DNA from: Clostridia bacterium | GTDB lineage: Bacteria; Bacillota; Clostridia; Oscillospirales; Acutalibacteraceae | DNA: 52,752 nt | Direction: 5' to 3' | NCBI GenBank assembly: GCA_024404025.1 | Contig: JAKSQP010000016.1 | Location: forward strand, 1-52,752 | Shown: positions 1-6,734 of the stretch, in pieces | How positions within the stretch are numbered: the first letter of the stretch is position 1 | Layout: each line of letters starts with the position of its first letter | Position numbers and translations under genes: made by a program | Notes under the pieces: model-generated | What the model saw: the letters and a program-made list of their open reading frames with translations, nothing else | Databases searched by the model: none | Told to the model about the DNA's origin: nothing

Positions 1-996
1 TGTGAAATGTGCGTCGATTGTGCAGTTGAAACCGGATTGCATTGCCCGAGCTGTGAAGCCTGCAACGCAGATGTGACGATCTGCACCGAGTGCGGCGAAG
101 CTTGCAGTGACTGTGCCGATAGCTGGTGCGATTCTTGTGAAATGTGCACCGAATGTGCAATTGATAGGTGTAACCATTGTGAGGAGTGCGGAAGCTGCTT
201 CACGGACGTGGCACAATGTCAGTTCTGCGATTTGTGTGAGGACTGCTGTATTGCAAATAGTGCGTCTGTCGGTTGCGGACATATGTGTATCCATAATCCC
301 GGCTTTGGCAGCCACTGGGCAACAGAACATGCAGGTACAGCGCATACTCACCATCTGACTTTTTTCACCGCCCAAAATGCCACATGCACAACGGCCGGCT
401 GCAAGGGCTATTACACCTGTTTTTGCGGTAAGGCATTTGAGGATTCTGCTTGCAGCATTCAAATTACCAATCTCAATGCATGGAAAGCAGTAGGCGGTAA
501 CGGTTATATTGCTCCAAAGGGTCATGTTGAAGGTGAGTGGAAGGAAACAAAGCCTGCTACAACTACATCAGAAGGCGTCAGAACGCTTTATTGCTCAGTT
601 TGCCATCAGGTGATCAGAACAGAATCTATTCCTAAGCTTAACCCGACTACGCCAAAGGTTAAGTCTGTTTCAATTGAAGATTTGTCATTGAAATACAAGG
701 CAACTGCAAAACTCAACCCTTCAATTGAGGCGGACAGTGGAGCAAAGTACACTGTTAAATATGAAAGCTCGAACACCAAGGTTGCAACCGTTGACGAAAA
801 CGGCAATGTTACAGTTACCAAACGAGGAAAGGGTACAGCTACGATAACCTGTACCGTAACCGATGAGTATGGTAACACAGTGACAGATACCTGCAAGGTG
901 AGCGTAAAGCTTTCCTTCGGTCAGTCCTTGGTTGGGCATATCATGGTTGTGCATATCTTGACTGTGTATATTCTCTTCTACTGGATATGGCATTAA
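1..996 (+). CDS. Cys-rich Big_2-domain surface protein, 5' end outside window
   Basis: The reading frame is open from base 1, and its first residues (CEMCVDC) repeat the internal motif CEMCTEC, so the true start lies upstream and this is a 3' part of about 331 residues. Residues 1-90 are a run of CxxC and CxxCxxC motifs, which could bind metal or form disulfides. A second Cys/His stretch follows (about 120-205, with CTTAGC, CFCG and YCSVCH). Residues 220-305 look like a bacterial Ig-like Big_2 domain (ESSNTKVATVDENGNVTV, then GTATITCTVTD). The last 25 residues are hydrophobic and end in YWIWH, like the tails of other clostridial surface proteins. A cell-envelope role is inferred; there is no sign of catalysis. 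A strong hairpin terminator follows directly. Confidence 0.75.
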   Translation, partial: CEMCVDCAVETGLHCPSCEACNADVTICTECGEACSDCADSWCDSCEMCTECAIDRCNHCEECGSCFTDVAQCQFCDLCEDCCIANSASVGCGHMCIHNPGFGSHWATEHAGTAHTHHLTFFTAQNATCTTAGCKGYYTCFCGKAFEDSACSIQITNLNAWKAVGGNGYIAPKGHVEGEWKETKPATTTSEGVRTLYCSVCHQVIRTESIPKLNPTTPKVKSVSIEDLSLKYKATAKLNPSIEADSGAKYTVKYESSNTKVATVDENGNVTVTKRGKGTATITCTVTDEYGNTVTDTCKVSVKLSFGQSLVGHIMVVHILTVYILFYWIWH

Positions 997-1003
997 ATCA
1001 AAG

Positions 1004-1040
1004 AGCAGGAGTAAGGTTGAACTTACTCCTGCTTATTTCT
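1004..1040 (+). terminator. Rho-independent terminator after the Cys-rich gene
   Basis: A 12-bp perfect stem (AGCAGGAGTAAG at 1004-1015 with its complement at 1022-1033) is followed by a T-rich run. It starts just after the stop at 994-996. Confidence 0.85.
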
Positions 1041-1042
1041 TA

Positions 1043-1132
1043 TTATATGAGAGCGCAATAAGTCTGCTTATGAAAAACGGCGTAACCTCCGATATGATCG
1101 AAAAAATCAGAAAGATTTTTTATTACGAATAA
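1043..1132 (+). pseudogene. Possible 3' remnant of a lost gene
   Basis: This frame ends with a plausible protein C-terminus (the last residues read MIEKIRKIFYYE) before the stop at 1130-1132. It has no start codon with a ribosome site, and its upstream part runs through the preceding terminator. It may be the tail of a deleted gene. I do not recognise the family and a chance open frame is possible. Confidence 0.2.
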
Positions 1133-1160
1133 CCGATACATATTGATCATCGAAAAATTT

Positions 1161-1203
1161 CGTTGCATTTGCAACGGAATAAACGGCTGAACGATGATAT
1201 AAT
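1161..1203 (+). promoter_or_regulatory. Crp/Fnr-type operator at -41.5 with a -10 box
   Basis: The palindrome CGTTGCA-TT-TGCAACG spans 1161-1176. A -10 box TATAAT lies at 1198-1203 and there is no recognisable -35 box at the correct spacing. With the usual start seven bases after the -10, the palindrome centre (between 1168 and 1169) falls at -41.5, the position of class II Crp/Fnr activator sites. The regulator gene at 1822-2505 is the obvious candidate to bind it. Confidence 0.65.
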
Positions 1204-1228
1204 ATAAGCAGAAAGGAATGTGATCCGG

Positions 1229-1774
1229 ATGAAGAAAAACAAAACCTTTAAGCTTACATCTGCGGCAATAATGCTTGCCGTTATAATTATCATGCAGCTT
1301 CTGAAAAACATTTCGGCATATATTTCGGGCCCCGTGATAAATGCGGTTATGGCAATTGCCGCTCTTGAGCTCGGAATCACTTGGGGAATCGGATTTTCGG
1401 TAATTGTTCCGATAATGTCCCTGATCGTCGCTCCCGCCTCGCCCATGTCGGCTCTTTCGGCAGCAACACATTATGTTACGATCCCGGTCATCATTATCGG
1501 CAACATTATTTTTGTTGCGGCGGCAAAACTCGGCAGCAAAAAAGGAAATCTGATTTTTATCGTTTCGCTGATTATCGGAGCCGTGCTGAAATGGCTGTTT
1601 ATGTGGGGCTGCGGAGAACTTATACTGATTCCCGTTTTCTCCGAAAGCCTCGGTAAGCTTTCGACGGTCATAACAAAAGTTTTTTCAACGCTTCAGCTCT
1701 ATTCGGGATTGCTCGGCATAATTCTTATCATTCCCGCAGATAAAGCCATTAAAAAAGTTAGTCTCAAAAAATAA
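1229..1774 (+). CDS. ECF transporter S component (substrate-specificity subunit)
   Basis: A 181-residue integral membrane protein with about five or six hydrophobic helices (near residues 10-30, 35-60, 60-80, 85-105, 110-130 and 150-172). Size, the basic N-terminus (MKKNKTFKL), and the pattern of a GITWGIGFS loop followed by SPMSALSAATHY fit S components of energy-coupling factor transporters, which capture a vitamin or other micronutrient and hand it to a shared ATPase/T module. The ligand cannot be read from the sequence, and no A or T genes are nearby, so it would use a shared module. ATG at 1229 is preferred over GTG at 1220 because GAAAGGA (1211-1217) lies only two bases before the GTG. 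The promoter carries a Crp/Fnr-type operator, and the gene is convergent with a Crp/Fnr gene. Confidence 0.7.
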   Translation: MKKNKTFKLTSAAIMLAVIIIMQLLKNISAYISGPVINAVMAIAALELGITWGIGFSVIVPIMSLIVAPASPMSALSAATHYVTIPVIIIGNIIFVAAAKLGSKKGNLIFIVSLIIGAVLKWLFMWGCGELILIPVFSESLGKLSTVITKVFSTLQLYSGLLGIILIIPADKAIKKVSLKK

Positions 1775-1790
1775 AACGGATAAAAATGCA

Positions 1791-1825
1791 AAGGGTGCCT
1801 TCCATGCGGAAAGCACCCTTTTTAA
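1791..1825. terminator. Bidirectional terminator between convergent genes
   Basis: The stem AAGGGTGC (1791-1798) pairs with GCACCCTT (1813-1820), with an inner TTCC/GGAA stem, and is flanked by A and T runs on both sides. It serves the ECF gene and the Crp/Fnr gene. Confidence 0.85.
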
Positions 1826-2505
1826 CGGGATTTCAGAATACGGAACGAATTTTTATAGTAGTCAATGAGCCCCTCTTTTTTCATCTGCGAAAGCTCTCTG
1901 GAGAGGGCGCTTCTGTTTGTGCCTATGTATGCCGCCAGGTCATCACGATTCACGGGAATTTGAAAAGTCTGCGAACCCGCCGCTTCGGATTGCTGATTAA
2001 GATAAGTGAGGAGCTTGTCACGCAGTTTGATTTTTGAAAGCACCTGGATTCTGTCGTTCATTGCAAGCGCTCTTAAAGCGAGCATTGCCGTGAACTGTTT
2101 TCGCAGCCCTGTGCAGAGTTCATCCTCATCCGGGCCAAACAGAGCTCTGACGGAAAGCCAGAGAATTTCCGACGGCTCGGAGGAATAAATGAACACCGGG
2201 GAATCTTTTATTTCAAGAAAGCAGAGCGATTCTCCGAAGGTTTTGCCGGAAGAAACCTCCGCCATGATCATTCGGCTGCCCTCAATGTCATCATTGCAGA
2301 CCTGAACAACTCCCGAAAGCACCAGCCCGAATTTTCCGGCTCCGGAGAAAGGACGGCGGAGAAATTCGCCTTTGCCGTATGTCCGTATCTCTGCATCGAG
2401 CAGATCCATTGCACGGTTGATTTCTTCGTTTTTCAGGTTTCCGAAAAGCACCGAAGATCTTATGACTTCTGCTTTACTTTTCGGAATATCGTCAATTTTT
2501 ATCAT
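1822..2505 (-). CDS. Crp/Fnr family transcriptional regulator
   Basis: A 227-residue protein with the Crp/Fnr layout. Residues about 20-130 form a cyclic-nucleotide-binding-type beta barrel (FGLVLSGVVQVCN, GKTFGESLCFLE). Residues about 165-225 form a winged helix-turn-helix with the recognition region RDDLAAYIGTNRSALSREL. There is no N-terminal Cys cluster, so it is not a classical Fe-S Fnr; its effector is unknown. The best inferred target is the palindrome at 1161-1176 in front of the convergent ECF gene. The start (ATG at 2505) is preceded by GGGAAG. Its own promoter is visible at 2551-2578 and no copy of the palindrome is seen there, so autoregulation is not indicated. Confidence 0.88.
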   Translation of the reverse strand: MIKIDDIPKSKAEVIRSSVLFGNLKNEEINRAMDLLDAEIRTYGKGEFLRRPFSGAGKFGLVLSGVVQVCNDDIEGSRMIMAEVSSGKTFGESLCFLEIKDSPVFIYSSEPSEILWLSVRALFGPDEDELCTGLRKQFTAMLALRALAMNDRIQVLSKIKLRDKLLTYLNQQSEAAGSQTFQIPVNRDDLAAYIGTNRSALSRELSQMKKEGLIDYYKNSFRILKSR

Positions 2506-2550
2506 AACAATCTCTTCCCGGATTTTTTCTTTGGTTATTCCCGAAATTAC

Positions 2551-2578
2551 TTTATCACAGAAATCCGCATTGTGTCAA
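2551..2578 (-). promoter_or_regulatory. Promoter of the Crp/Fnr gene
   Basis: On the minus strand, TTGACA (complement of 2573-2578) and GATAAA (complement of 2551-2556) are 16 bp apart, about 45 bp upstream of the start codon. Confidence 0.55.
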
Positions 2579-2627
2579 CACGGGAGGAGCTGCTTTGGGA
2601 AAAATCATCCGCCGCCTCATTTCATCG

Positions 2628-2656
2628 TTGACTATAAGCAAGAATTATGATAACAT
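2628..2656 (+). promoter_or_regulatory. Promoter of the serine hydrolase gene
   Basis: TTGACT (2628-2633), a 17-bp spacer and TAACAT (2651-2656). Transcription would start near 2663, which rules out the upstream in-frame ATG at 2647 and supports ATG 2704. Confidence 0.6.
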
Positions 2657-2703
2657 TTGATTGCGGTATCATAACACTTAAAATCCGGAAAGAGGGTAAA
2701 TTT

Positions 2704-3939
2704 ATGAAAATACTGCTGTATCTCAATTCACTTGTAATGTTCATAAACTCAATTCTCGGCATAAACCTTGTGCCGAGGGGCTATGCCGTTAACGCCGAAA
2801 AAGCGGAATCGGCTATAACCGCTTCCGCCGAAAAACGCATTCAGGCAGGCACTCTCACGGGAGCTCACGCAATCGTTTATCAGAACGGAAAACAGATAAT
2901 CAACAAAGCCTTCGGCCTTTATGAGATCGGCGGAAAAGCTCTTGACGGAAACGCAGTTTACAGAATCGCTTCTATGACGAAGCCGATAACCGCCGTTGCT
3001 CTTCTGATCGAGCATGACAGAGGCCATTTGAACATCTATGACAGCCTGACAAAATATATGCCCGAATTCGGCGAAATGTATGTTTCGGCAAAAGACGAAA
3101 AGGGAAACCCCGCAACAGACGAAAAAGGCCTTATGATCAAGGGCGAAAAGGCAAAAAATGAAATCAAGCTCTATCAGCTCGTTTCCCATGTGAGCGGCGT
3201 TGGCGATATAAATTTAGGTGCCGTCGGAAAAGAGAACTGCACCTGCAAAACCGCCGCCGAATGGCTTGCAACTCAGCCTCTTGTTTTTGAGCCCGGCTCT
3301 TCGCAGCAATATTCAACCGGCGCTTTTGATGTTGCGGCAAGAGTAATTGAAATCACAAGCGGAATGGAATTTTCCGAATACATCAAAGTAAATATTTTCG
3401 ACAAGCTCGGCATGAAAGACACAACCTTTGAACCGAACGAAGATCAGTGGGCAAGAATGGTCGGCATTCATAATTTTGCAAACGGAAAAGTTTTCAATGA
3501 AAGCGGCGCACCGGGATGCGTTTTCGGCGCTTTCCCCGTAACATATCATGCTGCAGGAGCCGCTCTTGCATCAACGGCAGATGATTATATGAAATTTGCT
3601 CTGATGCTTCTCAACGGCGGAAAAGCCGAGGACGGAACGGTTATTTTATCTGAAGAATCACTTAAGCTGATGTCAGCTCCCGTCAGCGACGATAAGCGTT
3701 CGGACAACACCAGATGGGGGCTCGGAGTGCGTGTTATCGTTAAACCCGGCAACACTCTTCCCACGGGATGTTTCGGCTGGAGCGGAGCTTACGGAACGCA
3801 TTTCTGGATCGATCCCGTTAATAAAATTGCCGCCGTATATATGAAAAATTCATCATTTGACGGCGGAGCCGGAAATCAATCGGCAAACGAATTTGAAAAA
3901 GACATTATGAACAGCTTTATGTTCAGGATAATAAAATAA
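2704..3939 (+). CDS. Beta-lactamase-fold serine hydrolase (class C-like/esterase), exported
   Basis: A 411-residue member of the beta-lactamase-related serine hydrolase family, which includes D-aminopeptidases, esterases and class C-type enzymes. The nucleophile motif SxxK is seen as SMTK (in YRIASMTKPITAV, near residue 96). The second-box Tyr is in QQYSTGAFD, and GTHFWIDP near the C-terminus may supply the third box. The hydrophobic N-terminus (MKILLYLNSLVMFINS) suggests export or a membrane anchor. A true antibiotic beta-lactamase is unlikely, because the family is mostly made of esterases and peptidoglycan-peptide hydrolases; the substrate is unknown. ATG 2704 is chosen because AAAGAGGG precedes it and the promoter at 2628-2656 excludes 2647. 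It is monocistronic, with a terminator directly after. Confidence 0.82.
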   Translation: MKILLYLNSLVMFINSILGINLVPRGYAVNAEKAESAITASAEKRIQAGTLTGAHAIVYQNGKQIINKAFGLYEIGGKALDGNAVYRIASMTKPITAVALLIEHDRGHLNIYDSLTKYMPEFGEMYVSAKDEKGNPATDEKGLMIKGEKAKNEIKLYQLVSHVSGVGDINLGAVGKENCTCKTAAEWLATQPLVFEPGSSQQYSTGAFDVAARVIEITSGMEFSEYIKVNIFDKLGMKDTTFEPNEDQWARMVGIHNFANGKVFNESGAPGCVFGAFPVTYHAAGAALASTADDYMKFALMLLNGGKAEDGTVILSEESLKLMSAPVSDDKRSDNTRWGLGVRVIVKPGNTLPTGCFGWSGAYGTHFWIDPVNKIAAVYMKNSSFDGGAGNQSANEFEKDIMNSFMFRIIK

Positions 3940-3943
3940 CAGA

Positions 3944-3990
3944 ATGCCTCTGACGCAGCCGGTCATTCCGGTTTCGGCAGAGGCATAATT
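3944..3990. terminator. Terminator between convergent hydrolase and lipase genes
   Basis: ATGCCTCTG (3944-3952) pairs with CAGAGGCAT (3978-3986), enclosing a second CCGG/CCGG stem. It lies between two convergent genes and can serve both. Confidence 0.7.
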
Positions 3991-3994
3991 TATG

Positions 3995-5089
3995 TTATAT
4001 TCCGTTTATCATATTCATCCAGTCGGCAAAAAACGGTCTTATATTGTTCGGGCTGAAAAGGTCGCCGTTAAACGCCATGTGGTCGCCCTTATATGTTTCG
4101 GCAACATTCCATATTCCCGGCTTAATATTGCTTCTGTCAAGAGGCGTTGACGGCGCAGATGAAGGAGCTTTTGCCGAAACCGTGTTAACAAGTCCGTCGT
4201 TTTCAAGCCATGTTTCATCAACAACATATCCGCCCGGAGTAATTCCCGTAAGCCGTCCCATTTCGTTTGCAGACGAGCGGAAAATCGCTTCGGTCAGCTC
4301 ATTGTCGGCTGAATATGTGCCGTCTGCATTCTTTATTGTTGAACTGCACGGAATCGCAAAATAATATGTGCACTCCTGCGTCGAGATTTTCTCGTTTATT
4401 GCCATTGCTTTATCAATATACATATCGTAAGCGGCGCTGTCGTGATTTGCGACCTCCCTGTCGGCATCTCCGAAGCCGTAAGCGGTTGTGCCGTTTGACG
4501 GGGCTGCAAGAGTCGTTACGCTGTAAATCCAATCAGCCTTGCCGCCGGTAAAAAGAGGCGAAATTTCGCTTTCATCCGTAACCGCCTTTTCTTCAGAACT
4601 GCCGTTTGCCATAAGCTCGGCAAGCAATCTGACGGTCACCCCGCCGAACGAATGACCCAAAAGGTTGATTTTTTCTTCCGAAGACCAATCGGGAATAAGG
4701 CGTTTATTTGAAAAATCTTCTCCGAAGCGCTCATGGCCGAATTTTTCGCTGTGTTCCTTGCCGTAGTCAACTCTCGTTCCCGAAAGCTGAGCATAAAGCT
4801 CGCAGGCTCTGTCCCATGCGCTGCCCTGCGGATCAACGGAAGCCGAATAGCATTCATAGCCGAGATGGTTCAGATTCTTTATCATATCTCCGCCGAACAT
4901 TCCCCAGTAAGGCATAAGGCGATACTGAAAATCGTAGCTTCCCCAGCCGGAAAGCCCGTGGCAATATACATAGGCATAATCTGTTTTCCAGCTATCCTTG
5001 TTAACCGATATTTTTGAAACATTCAGAGTCGGAAACAGAAACATGATAGCGGTCATTAAAAAACTTATGATTTTTGTCAATTTTATCAC
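3995..5089 (-). CDS. Secreted lipase of the staphylococcal/Geobacillus type (alpha/beta hydrolase)
   Basis: A 364-residue protein with a signal peptide (basic start, then a hydrophobic stretch to about residue 25). The oxyanion region is YVYCHGLSGWG. The nucleophile elbow is LLGHSFGGVTVRLL (GxSxG, Ser near 146), followed by a likely catalytic Asp in ENDGLVNTVSA and His in GDHMAF. This order, the GHSFGG elbow and the long insert between Ser and Asp match bacterial lipase families I.5/I.6, which hydrolyse triacylglycerols and carry structural metals. The start is GTG (5089-5087) preceded by AAAGGAAAG. The gene has its own promoter at 5109-5137 and is convergent with the serine hydrolase. Both products are probably extracellular hydrolases. 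Confidence 0.82.
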   Translation of the reverse strand: MIKLTKIISFLMTAIMFLFPTLNVSKISVNKDSWKTDYAYVYCHGLSGWGSYDFQYRLMPYWGMFGGDMIKNLNHLGYECYSASVDPQGSAWDRACELYAQLSGTRVDYGKEHSEKFGHERFGEDFSNKRLIPDWSSEEKINLLGHSFGGVTVRLLAELMANGSSEEKAVTDESEISPLFTGGKADWIYSVTTLAAPSNGTTAYGFGDADREVANHDSAAYDMYIDKAMAINEKISTQECTYYFAIPCSSTIKNADGTYSADNELTEAIFRSSANEMGRLTGITPGGYVVDETWLENDGLVNTVSAKAPSSAPSTPLDRSNIKPGIWNVAETYKGDHMAFNGDLFSPNNIRPFFADWMNMINGI

Positions 5090-5108
5090 TCTTTCCTTTT
5101 TTTATTTT

Positions 5109-5137
5109 ATTTTACTTGATTTTATCCGCAATTTCAA
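5109..5137 (-). promoter_or_regulatory. Promoter of the lipase gene
   Basis: On the minus strand: TTGAAA (complement of 5132-5137), a 17-bp spacer and TAAAAT (complement of 5109-5114), 20 bp before the start codon region. Confidence 0.6.
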
Positions 5138-5226
5138 TAAATTTTTCAGGCTGAACCGTTGATGTTACAGATTTGATTTTTTGATTTGTTTTTTCTTCAA
5201 AACCAACCATTTTCGCCCGAAAATTG

Positions 5227-5255
5227 TTGACTTTCCTTTATTTTTTTATGATATT
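5227..5255 (+). promoter_or_regulatory. Promoter upstream of the broken lipoprotein/kinase gene
   Basis: TTGACT (5227-5232), a 17-bp spacer and GATATT (5250-5255), about 60 bp before the ATG at 5315. Confidence 0.5.
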
Positions 5256-5314
5256 ATTATTTAAAAGAAAGAAGCATTAAAATAAATAGGAATTCTTAAT
5301 GGAAGGATATTCTT

Positions 5315-6646
5315 ATGAGAAAATATATCGCCGCAGTTCTTGCGCTTGTTATGATATGCTGTGTTTTTGCGGCTTGTGAAAAAAAGCCCGCCGCAAAAGA
5401 AAGCGTTAATGTTAAAATCAAGGTTCCCATCATTACGATGGAATGCGTGACCGATTCCGAAATCACCTCTTCGGATCAGTTCCTAAAGAAGGCGTGGAAT
5501 GCTTTTGCGGCTTAATATACGGATTATGATGTCACCTCAAGCATTATAGTTTTTGAGCAGACCGAATATGAATCCAACATTACGGATTGCTACGGAACGG
5601 ACGATGCCGTTGACCTGCTTTACGGCGGATATTTCAACATTTCCGGCATTCTGCTCGGCATCGTTGCCGATGCAATGCTTATCGTTTTCATATTCTTCAT
5701 AAGGCCAAGAAGTCAGCAGTCAAAACTGCTCGAAAAAGAAAGAACCGATTCTCTGAATGCAAAGCTCCGGGAGCAGCAGGAGGCTCTGGAGGAGGCTTTA
5801 AGACTTGCGCAGAGCGCAAACCGGGCGAAAACAACATTCCTTAACAATATGTCACATAACATACGCACTCCGATGAACGCAATTATCGGCTACACCGGCC
5901 TCGCTTCAAGCCATATCGACAATAAAGAGCAGGTCATGGATTATATATCAAAAATCGCTCAATCCTCCTAGCATCTGCTTTCGCTGATAAACGATGTGCT
6001 TGATATGAGCCGCATCGAATCGGGAAAAGTCAGCATAGAAGAAAGCGAAGAGGACCTTGCGGAAATTCTGCACACGCTTCGCAACATAGTTCAGTCTGAT
6101 ATTAACAATAAACAGCTTGATTTCTTCATAGACAGCGATATCAACAATCAATTCGTGATGTGCGACAAGCTGCGCCTGAATCAGGTGCTGCTGAACATCC
6201 TTTCAAATTCAATCAAATATACCCCGTCCGGCGGAATGGTTTCCCTTCGCCTTAAGGAAAAAGGCATAACCGAATCCGGCTACGGAAAATACGAATTCCG
6301 CATCAAGGATAACGGCATGGGAATGAGCGAGGAATTCCTTAAAACAAATTTCGTGCCGTTCACCCGTTTTAAATCGTCAACCGTTTCCGGCATCCAGGGC
6401 ACGGGACTCGGAATGGCAATAACCAAAAATATCATTGATATGATGGGCGAAACGATTGAAATTTTCAGCAAAGAGGGCGAGGGCACCGAAACAGTCATCT
6501 GCTTTGAATTCAAGCTCACCTCCGGAAACAGCGAGCCGGCTGACACCCCCGAGCTGAAAGGGCTGAAAAGCCTTGTTGTTGACGATGATATTTCCACCTG
6601 CCGCAGCGTTTCGAGAATGCTCCGTGCTGTCGTATTTCCTGAATAA
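5315..6646 (+). pseudogene. Broken solute-binding lipoprotein/sensor histidine kinase composite
   Basis: One continuous frame with two in-frame stops, TAA at 5513-5515 and TAG at 5969-5971. It begins with a lipoprotein signal (MRKYIAAVLALVMICCVFAAC) and about 90 residues resembling the start of a family 1 extracellular solute-binding protein (up to YGGYFNISG). It then passes straight into a membrane helix (ILLGIVADAMLIVFIFF), a coiled-coil linker, a HisKA domain (FLNNMSHNIRTPMNAIIGY, phospho-acceptor His), an HATPase domain (NILSNSIKYTP; IKDNGMGMS; GTGLGMAI) and only the first strand and acidic pocket of a receiver domain (LVVDDD) before a stop. Both premature stops sit where Gln would be expected, so each is one C-to-T change from CAA or CAG. 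The abrupt join suggests an internal deletion between a binding-protein gene and a hybrid kinase gene. I call it non-functional; an ATG at 5996 could still make a kinase fragment. Confidence 0.8.
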
Positions 6647-6691
6647 ATAGGCATGGATTGAAGATTAACGCTTTTATTTCCGACATATATA

Positions 6692-6700
6692 TGCTATAAT
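6692..6700 (+). promoter_or_regulatory. Extended -10 promoter of the peptidase gene
   Basis: TGCTATAAT is an extended -10 element (TGnTATAAT) with only a weak -35 (TTTTAT-like). It overlaps the first in-frame ATG (6699-6701), so translation from that ATG is unlikely. Confidence 0.55.
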
Positions 6701-6734
6701 GTATTTAATCACGAAAAAGAAAGCAGTGATATTT

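Noticed and set aside
2704..3939. Antibiotic-resistance beta-lactamase
   Set aside because: The SxxK fold is shared with esterases and peptidases; lack of a clear KTG box and Tyr-Ala-Asn motif makes resistance unlikely.
5315..6646. Possibility that TAA/TAG are read as Gln in this organism
   Set aside because: Many intact genes here end with TAA or TAG at the expected family length (pgk, tpiA, hydA), so the standard bacterial code applies and the gene is simply broken.
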